DNA of 17,523 nt from Thiotrichales bacterium (GTDB lineage: Bacteria; Pseudomonadota; Gammaproteobacteria; Thiomicrospirales; Thiomicrospiraceae). Every line of letters starts with the position of its first letter. Position 1 is the first letter of the stretch. Both the position numbers and the translations under genes were made by a program. The notes under the pieces were generated by a model. It was not told the origin of the DNA, searched no databases, and was given only the letters and a program-made list of their open reading frames with translations. Of the stretch, positions 1 to 6,982 are shown piece by piece. The stretch lies in contig JACXUQ010000011.1 of assembly GCA_014763835.1 (NCBI GenBank), positions 1 through 17,523 on the forward strand, given 5' to 3'.

Positions 1-195
1 AAAAATCAGGCTATTTTTAACCATTTTTATTCGTGTAGCCATCTCGTGCAAAGCTCTCTTATATCAAATTTCTGAATGAAAACGCCTTTTAGCGCTATTT
101 AAAGGCCGCTGTCAGGGCGGTTTCATGCTACATTCAATTGAAGATATTGCAGTTACCCGCAGGCATAGCGGCGTCAATTAAGTTAAGGAGAGGCA
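1..195. other. Non-coding leader upstream of glnE
   Basis: No convincing gene is visible in these bases. The stretch is AT-rich at the left and holds a weak GC hairpin near 107-119. A possible but poor sigma-70 pair is TTTCAT (121-126) and GATATT (143-148), 16 bp apart. The clear element is the ribosome-binding site AAGGAG at 185-190, five bases before the glnE ATG, which fixes that start. Confidence 0.5.
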
Positions 196-2934
196 ATGGG
201 CTATAGTCTTGAACAGGTGCAGTTGTGGAGTCGTTTTGTGGAGAATATGGCGCGACGCTACCCTGAAGTATTGGATGAGACTTTTTGGAAAACACAAAAT
301 GCACCGGGGCAGCTTTATCGTGAGGTTTACGAGCGGGTGCGCGCGTCGGCGGATGAAAACGAGCTGAAGCGTCATTTGCGCCAGCAGCGTAATAAATTGA
401 TGGCGCGTATTGCCATTCGCGATCTGAAAGGGTTGGCGGAATTGGAGGAGTCGATCCGCGAGGTGTCGGACTTGGCCGATGCTTTGGTGGCGAGTGCGCT
501 CGATTGGCACTATGAAAGACATTGCGAGCGTTACGGCACGCCGATCGGCAATGAATCGGGCGAGCCGCAGAAGATGATTGTGCTCGGGATGGGCAAGCTG
601 GGTGGCCAGGAGCTTAATTTCTCCTCCGACATCGATCTGATTTTTGTCTTCCCTGAAGGCGGCGAAACCCAGGGGGCGGCCAGAACGACCAGTAACGATC
701 AGTTTTTTATCCGTTTGGGGCAGGCGCTTAATAAATCGTTGGTGGAGATGACCGAAGACGGTTTTGTGTACCGGGTGGATATGCGCTTGCGTCCATTCGG
801 CGATGCCGGGCCTTTGGCGGTGAGTTTTGCCGGAATCGAGCACTATTATGAAGTACACGGCCGCGCCTGGGAGCGTTATGCCTTGGTCAAGGCGCGCGCG
901 ATCGCCGGCGACAAGCGCGAGGCGGAATACCTTTTCAGTATTTTGCGGCCGTTTGTGTTCCGCCGTTATGTCGATTTCAGTGCGATGGAATCGCTGCGCG
1001 AACTCAAGCAGATGATTGCGGCAGAGGTCGCCAAAAAAGGCATGCAGGAAAACGTCAAGCTCGGGCCGGGCGGCATTCGTGAAATCGAATTTATTGTGCA
1101 GGCGTTTCAATTGGTTCACGGCGGGCGCGACAAAGCTTTGCAGGGGCGTTCGTTGCTGCCGACTTTGGCTTTATTGCTGGAGCGCGACTATATCGATCAG
1201 GAGGCGCATGATGGCTTGCGCGCCGCTTATATCTTCCTGCGCCGCGCCGAAAACCGTTTGCAGATGTGGATGGATCAGCAGACCCATGCGTTGCCGACGC
1301 AGGCTGAACAGCAGCAGGCTTTGGCCGAATCGATGGGGTTTGCCGATTATGCGGCCTTTATGGTTGAGTTGAACCGTTATCGTGATTTTGTGCAGGCGCA
1401 ATTCAATGCGGTCTTTGCGCAGGAAGCGGCGACGCAGGAGGTTCAGTCTTTCAGCAATATCTGGCTAAGCGCCTTGCAGACCGAAGAGGATTTGCACGGC
1501 CTGGAGATCGAGCAGGCGGAGGTGTTTTTGAAGCTGATGCGCGATTTTAAAGAGTCGCGCGCGGTGGGGCGCTTAAGTAAGGATGGCGTAGAGCGCTTGA
1601 ATGCGTTTATGCCGCTTCTGTTGCAACGCTTGTTGCCGCAGAATTTTGTGCCTGAAACCTTGCAGCGCGTGCTTAAGGTGGTGGAGAGCGTGGTTCAGCG
1701 CAGTGTCTACCTGGTGTTGCTGAAAGAGAATCCAGTCGCCTTGAAGCATCTGGTGGAGTTGTGTCACGTCAGTCCTTGGTTGGCCGATATGCTGGCGCGT
1801 TATCCGGCGTTGATGGATCAGTTGCTGGATGAACGCTCGCTCTATGCGCCGTTGCAATTGGAGGCGCTGAACCGGGAGATTTTGCATCTGTTGCACGAGG
1901 TGGGCGAGGACGAGGAGCAGTTTATGGAGCAGATCCGTCAATGGCGCCATGCGCAGGTCTTTAAGGTGGCGGCCGCCGATGTGACCGGTAGTGTGCCGAT
2001 TATGAAGGTGAGCGATTATCTGACATGGATTGCCGAGGCGACCCTGAATGGCGTGGTGGAGTTTGCGTGGCGTTTTATGCAGCGTCGCAGCGGTCTGCCG
2101 GGTGGTCTGTCAGTCGAGCAGGTACGTAATCCGTTTCTGGTGCTGGGTTACGGCAAGCTCGGCGGCATTGAATTGGGTTACGGTTCCGATCTGGATGTGG
2201 TGATGCTGTACGAAGGTGTCAGTCCGAGTGATTTAGCCAAAAGCGACAGCGGCCGCGAACTCGAAAATTCGCTCTATTTTGTGCGCATGGGGCAGAAAGT
2301 CATATCGTTGGTTACGACCTTGATGCCGGCGGGCGTGTTGTACGAGATCGACACCCGTTTGCGTCCCAACGGCGCGTCGGGATTGATGGTGGTCGACTTC
2401 GAAGCCTATAAGGCCTATATCGAAAACAAGGCGTGGAACTGGGAGCATCAGGCGTTTATCCGCGCGCGTGCCGTAGTGGGGGACGCTCAAAGCCGGGCGG
2501 CGTTTGATGATTTCCGTCGCGGATTCCTGTGCCGGTCGCGCGATGCGAACAAGGTGCGCGAAGAAGTGGTGGAGATGCGTCAGAAAATGCGCGATTCCCT
2601 GGACAAGTCCACTGCCGAAGTGTTTGATTTGAAGCACGGTGAGGGCGGCATTGTCGATATCGAGTTTATGGTGCAGTATCTGGTTTTGGCGTTTTCGCAG
2701 CAGCATCCGGAGTTGGCGGTTTATAGCGACAATATCCGTATGCTGGAGGCGATTGAGCAGGCCGGATTGCTGAGCCCTGAACAGGTGGCGCAGCTGGTGG
2801 ATGCCTATAAAACCTACCGCTCCAAATATCATCGCGTGGCCTTGCAGAATCAGAAGCCGTTGGTGGAAAGTAGTTGTTATGTGCCGCAGCGTGAAGCGGT
2901 CAAGGCGGTTTGGCAGCTGTTGATGGGCGCTTGA
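196..2934 (+). CDS. glnE: Bifunctional glutamine synthetase adenylyltransferase/adenylyl-removing enzyme
   Basis: GlnE adds AMP to, and by phosphorolysis removes AMP from, one tyrosine of each glutamine synthetase subunit. It is steered by PII and glutamine in the cytoplasm. The 912-residue product has the expected two nucleotidyltransferase-fold halves. The N-terminal (deadenylylating) half has GMGKLGGQELNFSSDIDL from residue 131 with the D-x-D pair at 145/147. The C-terminal (adenylylating) half has GYGKLGGIELGYGSDLD from residue 651 with D665/D667. It is slightly shorter than the ~945-residue E. coli enzyme, because the start lacks about 25 residues, but AAGGAG five bases upstream supports this ATG. 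The C-terminus (…VWQLLMGA) aligns with the normal family end, so glnE looks complete. Its substrate gene glnA lies immediately convergent. A long antisense frame across this gene is a codon-bias shadow. Confidence 0.97.
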   Translation: MGYSLEQVQLWSRFVENMARRYPEVLDETFWKTQNAPGQLYREVYERVRASADENELKRHLRQQRNKLMARIAIRDLKGLAELEESIREVSDLADALVASALDWHYERHCERYGTPIGNESGEPQKMIVLGMGKLGGQELNFSSDIDLIFVFPEGGETQGAARTTSNDQFFIRLGQALNKSLVEMTEDGFVYRVDMRLRPFGDAGPLAVSFAGIEHYYEVHGRAWERYALVKARAIAGDKREAEYLFSILRPFVFRRYVDFSAMESLRELKQMIAAEVAKKGMQENVKLGPGGIREIEFIVQAFQLVHGGRDKALQGRSLLPTLALLLERDYIDQEAHDGLRAAYIFLRRAENRLQMWMDQQTHALPTQAEQQQALAESMGFADYAAFMVELNRYRDFVQAQFNAVFAQEAATQEVQSFSNIWLSALQTEEDLHGLEIEQAEVFLKLMRDFKESRAVGRLSKDGVERLNAFMPLLLQRLLPQNFVPETLQRVLKVVESVVQRSVYLVLLKENPVALKHLVELCHVSPWLADMLARYPALMDQLLDERSLYAPLQLEALNREILHLLHEVGEDEEQFMEQIRQWRHAQVFKVAAADVTGSVPIMKVSDYLTWIAEATLNGVVEFAWRFMQRRSGLPGGLSVEQVRNPFLVLGYGKLGGIELGYGSDLDVVMLYEGVSPSDLAKSDSGRELENSLYFVRMGQKVISLVTTLMPAGVLYEIDTRLRPNGASGLMVVDFEAYKAYIENKAWNWEHQAFIRARAVVGDAQSRAAFDDFRRGFLCRSRDANKVREEVVEMRQKMRDSLDKSTAEVFDLKHGEGGIVDIEFMVQYLVLAFSQQHPELAVYSDNIRMLEAIEQAGLLSPEQVAQLVDAYKTYRSKYHRVALQNQKPLVESSCYVPQREAVKAVWQLLMGA

Positions 2935-4311
2935 AAGGTGCGTAGTAGCACGGAAACGAGTTACGTCTTCCATTTTCAGCTTGATGTAAGCATCGATCAC
3001 TTCATCAGTGAATACGCCGCCCATTTTCAGGAATTCGCGGTCAGCATCCAAAGCTTCCAAGGCTTGATCCAAAGAAGAACACACTGTGTTGAAAGTCGCT
3101 TCTTCTTCCGGCTCCAGGTCGTACAAGTCTTTTTCAGCAGGCGCGCCTGGATCGATCTTGTTCAGGATACCGTCTAGACCTGCCATCAAAGAGGCAGCAA
3201 ACGCCAGGTATGGGTTTGCAGTTGGGTCTGGGAAACGCAGTTCTACGCGACGCGCACGCTCAGAAGGAGCGTATGGGATACGGATAGAAGCTGAACGGTT
3301 TTTACCAGAGTAAGCTAGCAGGATTGGTGCTTCGAAACCTGGAACCAAACGCTTGTAAGAGTTGGTACCTGGGTTAGTGAAAGCGTTCAATGCACGAGCG
3401 TGCTTCATCAAACCGCCGATGTACCAGATAGCTTCTTGTGAAAGACCTGAGTACACGTCACCGGCGAAAATGTTTTTGCCGTTTTTAGACAAAGACTGGT
3501 TGATGTGCATACCAGAACCGTTGTCACCCACGATTGGCTTAGCCATGAACGTAGCTGTTTTGCCCAGTGCCTGACACGTGTTATGAACCGCATACTTCAG
3601 GATTTGTACTTCGTCAGCTTTAGCTGTCAAAGTGTTACCTGCAACCGCCAATTCACACTGGCCGCCGTTTGCCACTTCGTGGTGGTGCGCTTCCAGTTTC
3701 AGGCCCATTGCTTCAGCCATAGCGCAGATGTCAGCGCGCACTTCATGCAATTGGTCAACTGGAGGAACCGGGAAGTAACCGCCTTTAACTTTTGGACGGT
3801 GACCCATGTTACCGCCTTCAAATACTTTTTCAGAGTTCCAAGCGGCTTCGTTAGAGTCGATCTTGACGAAACAACCGGTCATGTCCGCACCCCAGCGAAC
3901 GTCGTCGAAAATAAAGAATTCTGGTTCTGGACCGAAGAATGCAGAGTCAGCTACGCCAGTAGATTTCAGGTAAGCTTCAGCGCGTTTTGCGATACCACGA
4001 GGATCTTTTTCGTAAGCTTCCATAGTGGAAGGTTCAACGATCATACAACGGATAATCAGAGTAGGGTCGTTAGTGAAAGGATCCATTACATAGCCGTCAG
4101 TTTGTGGCATCAGAACCATGTCAGAGTTGTGGATACCTTTCCAGCCGCGGACTGAAGAACCGTCGAAAGATTGGCCGTCAGTAAAGAAATCTTCGTCAAC
4201 TTTTGACGCAGGAATGGTTACGTGCTGTTCTTTACCGATTGTGTCGGTGAAACGCAGGTCAACCCATTTCACATCGTTTTCTTTGATTAAATCTAAGATC
4301 GCTTGTGGCAT
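2233..4311 (-). CDS. glnA: Glutamine synthetase type I, 3' end lost and frame running on antisense into glnE
   Basis: This gene encodes the ATP-dependent enzyme joining ammonia to glutamate, normally a dodecamer of ~468-residue subunits. Residues 1-458 (bases 4311-2938) are ordinary GlnA. They include GPEPEFF, NGSGMH, the NRSASIRIP segment, and Y397 in KDLYDLEPEE, the tyrosine adenylylated by GlnE. The family normally ends in R-x-T-x-HPVEF-x-LYYSV. Here the frame reads …RATTH and then changes to reverse-complemented glnE, so about ten C-terminal residues and the stop codon are missing. The frame then stays open for 234 more codons to a stop at 2233, which would give a 692-residue product. The start is supported by AAAGGA (4321-4326) nine bases upstream. 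Codon choice (GGT, CGT, CCA rich) suggests high expression, unlike neighbouring glnE. The gene identity is certain. The extended form is doubtful and may be an assembly artefact. Confidence 0.9.
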   Translation of the reverse strand: MPQAILDLIKENDVKWVDLRFTDTIGKEQHVTIPASKVDEDFFTDGQSFDGSSVRGWKGIHNSDMVLMPQTDGYVMDPFTNDPTLIIRCMIVEPSTMEAYEKDPRGIAKRAEAYLKSTGVADSAFFGPEPEFFIFDDVRWGADMTGCFVKIDSNEAAWNSEKVFEGGNMGHRPKVKGGYFPVPPVDQLHEVRADICAMAEAMGLKLEAHHHEVANGGQCELAVAGNTLTAKADEVQILKYAVHNTCQALGKTATFMAKPIVGDNGSGMHINQSLSKNGKNIFAGDVYSGLSQEAIWYIGGLMKHARALNAFTNPGTNSYKRLVPGFEAPILLAYSGKNRSASIRIPYAPSERARRVELRFPDPTANPYLAFAASLMAGLDGILNKIDPGAPAEKDLYDLEPEEEATFNTVCSSLDQALEALDADREFLKMGGVFTDEVIDAYIKLKMEDVTRFRATTHLSSAHQQLPNRLDRFTLRHITTTFHQRLLILQGHAMIFGAVGFIGIHQLRHLFRAQQSGLLNRLQHTDIVAINRQLRMLLRKRQNQILHHKLDIDNAALTVLQIKHFGSGLVQGIAHFLTHLHHFFAHLVRIARPAQESATEIIKRRPALSVPHYGTRADKRLMLPVPRLVFDIGLIGFEVDHHQSRRAVGTQTGVDLVQHARRHQGRNQRYDFLPHAHKIERIFEFAAAVAFG
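2930..2940. other. Abrupt glnE/glnA junction
   Basis: The glnE stop codon TGA (2932-2934) is followed by AA, and from about 2937 the sequence is glnA read in reverse. The histidine codon of the expected GlnA HP motif is at 2940-2938, and the next codon (CTT) is where proline was expected. There is no intergenic space, no stop for glnA and no terminator between two convergent genes. That points to a deletion in the genome or a mis-join in the assembly. Confidence 0.75.
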
Positions 4312-4362
4312 ATTGCTGTGTCCTTTGTAGGAGGGTTATTTAAAATAAACGTTGTGGATATT

Positions 4363-4378
4363 AGCTTGAACCGTGCCA
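4363..4378 (-). promoter_or_regulatory. Candidate sigma-54 promoter of glnA
   Basis: On the minus strand the sequence reads TGGCACG-GTTC-AAGCT. The -24 element matches the TGGCACG consensus fully, and the essential GC of the -12 element (consensus TTGCW) lies at the correct distance, although the two Ts before it are As. Transcription would start near 4352, giving a leader of about 40 bases. A nitrogen-regulated sigma-54 promoter is typical for enterobacterial glnA. The poor -12 element and the lack of a clear NtrC palindrome limit confidence. Confidence 0.55.
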
Positions 4379-4582
4379 AAAATCCAATTTTTCTTATTTA
4401 TATTTCAAGTGGTTGATTTGAAAGTATAAACGGAAAGAATTAGGTGGATATTAATGCTAAAAAACAGGCAGATTGTGACCTTTTATGGTGCTGCGGTTTT
4501 TTTTTGGTGCATTTTCAGTAACTCTCGATCCGTCGCGGAGCGCTCTGTTTCAGGCTCCGAATTCGATCCAATCGCATTTTTT

Positions 4583-4609
4583 ACAGATTGATGGCGCATT
4601 GCAATCTGT
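4583..4609. repeat. 8-bp perfect dyad overlapping the pstC Pho box
   Basis: ACAGATTG (4583-4590) and CAATCTGT (4602-4609) are exact reverse complements separated by 11 bp. The right arm covers the first Pho heptamer and the spacer. It could be an operator or simply a chance symmetry. No known regulator site is recognised. Confidence 0.45.
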
Positions 4610-4632
4610 TTGTCATATTAGCCAAGTATATT
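4599..4632 (+). promoter_or_regulatory. Pho box and -10 of the pstC operon
   Basis: Two heptamers, TTGCAAT (4599-4605) and TTGTCAT (4610-4616), lie 11 bp apart and together match 10 of 14 positions of the E. coli CTGTCAT-N4-CTGTCAT Pho box. A -10 hexamer TATATT (4627-4632) follows after exactly 10 bp. That is the spacing used when PhoB replaces the -35 element, and it equals the spacing at pstS in this window. PhoB binding is inferred. Confidence 0.6.
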
Positions 4633-4688
4633 AGCGCTAATTTTATATTTTAACCATACCCCATTCGATTATTACAGGTCTAAATTTT

Positions 4689-6959
4689 ATGAATAGTCAA
4701 ACACAGCAGGCGCTCGAACAAGCGCTGAAAGGGCCGGAGTTTGAGCGTCGCGTGAAACGACGCAACCTCAAGGATTCAGTTTCTGCTTTTGGGATCAGTA
4801 TCGGCGGCGTCGGCGTGATTATGGCCGTTCTGCTGATTATGTTCTTCTTGCTGTATGTCGTGTTGCCGTTATTTATACCCGCCAGCGTGGACAAAAAATC
4901 GGAGTTTGCCGTGCCAGGCGGCAGCGATCAGCACACACTTTATTACGGTATGGATGAATATCAGGAAACCGCGCTGCGTTTCACCGAAAGCGGCGAGATG
5001 TTTGGTTTCAAGGTGGCGGACGGTCAGCAGATTTCGGCCGGCAGCTTGCCGTTGAACGGCGAAAGCATTAGCGCTTTTACCGTGGTGTCCGAAGCGGACA
5101 ATTTGCTGGCGTTTGGATTGAGTAGCGGCGGGGTGCTGCTGGCTAAATACGGTTACAGCGTCTCCTATCCAAACGACGTGCGTACCATCACGCCCAAGAT
5201 CGAATTTCCGTTTGGTGAGGACGCTATTTCATTGGCAAGCAACCGGATTGATAAACTGGCGGTAAAACAGAACCAATCGGATATTGTGTTCGTTTACCAG
5301 GAAGCGGGCTCCAAACAGCTGAAAGTGAAACAGTTCGGCAAAATCGAGTCGATGCTGTCGGACAGTTTGATTTTGGAAGAGGGTTATTCCAGCAGTGTCA
5401 ATGCCAACGGCCACGTCGACTGGCTGTTGCTGGACGGCAGCATGCGTAACCTTTATCTTGTTGGTCAATCTGGGGTGGCCGATTACTTTGACCTGAGTGA
5501 TCTGGAAAACCCGCGTTTGGTACAGCATCTGAACCTGTTGCCGGCCGGCGAGCACCTGACCGTTGCGCGTTTTCTGTTGGGAGACTATTCTTTGATGCTG
5601 GGGAGCGACAAGGGGATGGTGTACCAGTGGTTTCCGGTGCGCAACCAGCATAATGAATTTGCGTTGCAATCGATTCGTAGCTTCAAAGTAGGTGAAGCCC
5701 CGATCAGCGCTATCGCCATCGAAAAGGGGCGTAAAGGCTTTGCGACAACGGATAACGCCGGCGCGTTCAATCTGTTTCACTCCACTGCGGAGCGTCATTT
5801 GAACGAAAGCCAGGTCAGCGAGCAGCCAGCAGTGTTTGTCACCTTGGCGAGCCGTGCCGACGGCGCGCTGGTGGAAACCGCCGATGGCAAGCTGGTGCAT
5901 TACCAGATTAAAAACCATCATCCGGACGTGTCGGTCTCGAGTCTGTGGGGCAAGGTCTGGTACGAGGGTTACAGCGAGCCGGATTATGTGTGGCAGTCTT
6001 CTTCTGCCAGTTCCGACTTTGAACCCAAGTTTTCCATGACGCCGCTGACCTTCGGTACCTTGAAGGCGGCCCTCTATTCGATGTTGTTTGCGGTGCCGAT
6101 CGCGGTGTTGGCGGCCATTTTTACCGCGTTTTTTATGGATAAGCAGACACGCCAGTGGATCAAGCCTTCGGTCGAACTGATTGAGGCTTTGCCGACGGTT
6201 ATTCTCGGTTTTCTGGCGGGATTGTGGTTGGCGCCTTATATGGAAGCGCACTTGCCGGGATTCTTCTCGTTGCTGATTGTGGTTCCATTGGGCATTGTGG
6301 CTTTCGGTCTGATGTGGGCCTATTTACCGGAAAAAATCCGTTTGCTGGTGCCGGTCGGCAAGCGCGCCATCCTGATGATTCCGGTGGTGATTGTTCTGGG
6401 CTGGCTGGCATTGCAGATGAGCGATCCGTTGGAGAACACTTTCTTTGACGGCGATATGCGTCATTGGCTGACTTACAGTGCCGGTATCGATTTCGATCAG
6501 CGTAACGCCATGGTCATCGGTTTTGCGATGGGCTTTGCCCTGATTCCGACCATCTTCTCGGTTACCGAAGATGCCATCTATAACGTCCCCAGCTACCTGG
6601 TCAACGGTTCTTTGGCATTGGGTGCCAGCGGCTGGCAGACACTGGTGGGTGTGGTACTGCCGACGGCGAGTCCGGGGATTTTCTCGGCGATTATGCTCGG
6701 TTTCGGGCGCGGTGTCGGTGAAACCATGATTGTGTTGATGGCCTCCGGAAACACGCCGCTGATGGAAACCAATCTGTTTGAAGGGATGCGCACGCTGGCG
6801 GCCAACCTGGCGGTGGAGATGCCGGAAGCGGCGGTGGACAGTTCACACTACCGCGTCTTGTTCCTGTCGGGTCTGGTGCTGTTTATCTTCACCTTTGTGT
6901 TTAACACCCTGGCCGAAGTGGTGCGTCAACGTATGCGCCGCAAATACGGTTCACTATAA
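4689..6959 (+). CDS. pstC: Phosphate ABC transporter permease PstC, long form
   Basis: PstC is one of two inner-membrane permeases of the high-affinity phosphate importer PstSCAB. The product is 756 residues, more than twice the ~320 of E. coli PstC, and resembles the long form known from pseudomonads and vibrios. A short cytoplasmic tail leads to a membrane helix at about residues 33-62. A periplasmic domain of ~380 residues follows, rich in short strands and possibly a beta-propeller. The permease core begins near residue 452, with an ABC coupling segment (SLALGASGWQTLVGVVLP) and a final helix before the basic C-terminus. The ATG has only a weak ribosome-binding site (ACAGGT). It is first in a tight operon behind a Pho box, and pstA begins 23 bases downstream. 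The permease assignment is firm; the role of the large extracytoplasmic domain is unknown. Confidence 0.93.
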   Translation: MNSQTQQALEQALKGPEFERRVKRRNLKDSVSAFGISIGGVGVIMAVLLIMFFLLYVVLPLFIPASVDKKSEFAVPGGSDQHTLYYGMDEYQETALRFTESGEMFGFKVADGQQISAGSLPLNGESISAFTVVSEADNLLAFGLSSGGVLLAKYGYSVSYPNDVRTITPKIEFPFGEDAISLASNRIDKLAVKQNQSDIVFVYQEAGSKQLKVKQFGKIESMLSDSLILEEGYSSSVNANGHVDWLLLDGSMRNLYLVGQSGVADYFDLSDLENPRLVQHLNLLPAGEHLTVARFLLGDYSLMLGSDKGMVYQWFPVRNQHNEFALQSIRSFKVGEAPISAIAIEKGRKGFATTDNAGAFNLFHSTAERHLNESQVSEQPAVFVTLASRADGALVETADGKLVHYQIKNHHPDVSVSSLWGKVWYEGYSEPDYVWQSSSASSDFEPKFSMTPLTFGTLKAALYSMLFAVPIAVLAAIFTAFFMDKQTRQWIKPSVELIEALPTVILGFLAGLWLAPYMEAHLPGFFSLLIVVPLGIVAFGLMWAYLPEKIRLLVPVGKRAILMIPVVIVLGWLALQMSDPLENTFFDGDMRHWLTYSAGIDFDQRNAMVIGFAMGFALIPTIFSVTEDAIYNVPSYLVNGSLALGASGWQTLVGVVLPTASPGIFSAIMLGFGRGVGETMIVLMASGNTPLMETNLFEGMRTLAANLAVEMPEAAVDSSHYRVLFLSGLVLFIFTFVFNTLAEVVRQRMRRKYGSL

Positions 6960-6982
6960 GTTCGCTGGTAAGGAGTTTCATC

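Larger units (their letters stand above)
4312..4688. promoter_or_regulatory. Divergent glnA-pstC control region
   Basis: This 377-bp gap holds no convincing gene. It contains the glnA sigma-54-type promoter (4363-4378, minus strand) and the pstC Pho box and -10 (4599-4632). It also has three dyads: TTTCAA-N9-TTGAAA (4403-4423), CGGAGC-N12-GCTCCG (4536-4559) and ACAGATTG-N11-CAATCTGT (4583-4609). TGGTGC occurs at 4486 and again at 4505, the second as TGGTGCA. This resembles an NtrC half-site, but no proper NtrC palindrome was found. Confidence 0.6.

Noticed and set aside
178..1119. 313-codon minus-strand frame opposite glnE
   Set aside because: It is antisense to a clear glnE domain, has low-complexity His/Arg/Leu-rich composition and no family resemblance; a codon-bias shadow.
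3505..4155. 216-codon plus-strand frame opposite glnA
   Set aside because: It lies entirely antisense to conserved glnA sequence and has no recognisable domain.
4486..4512. NtrC binding site upstream of glnA
   Set aside because: TGGTGC is present twice as a direct repeat, but no inverted TGCAC…GTGCA pair at the right spacing was found.
4536..4559. CGGAGC-N12-GCTCCG as a terminator
   Set aside because: No T-run follows on either strand and no gene ends there; left as an unexplained dyad.
5229..6251. 340-codon minus-strand frame opposite pstC
   Set aside because: Arg/Gln/His-rich mirror of pstC, with no motif or plausible start signal.
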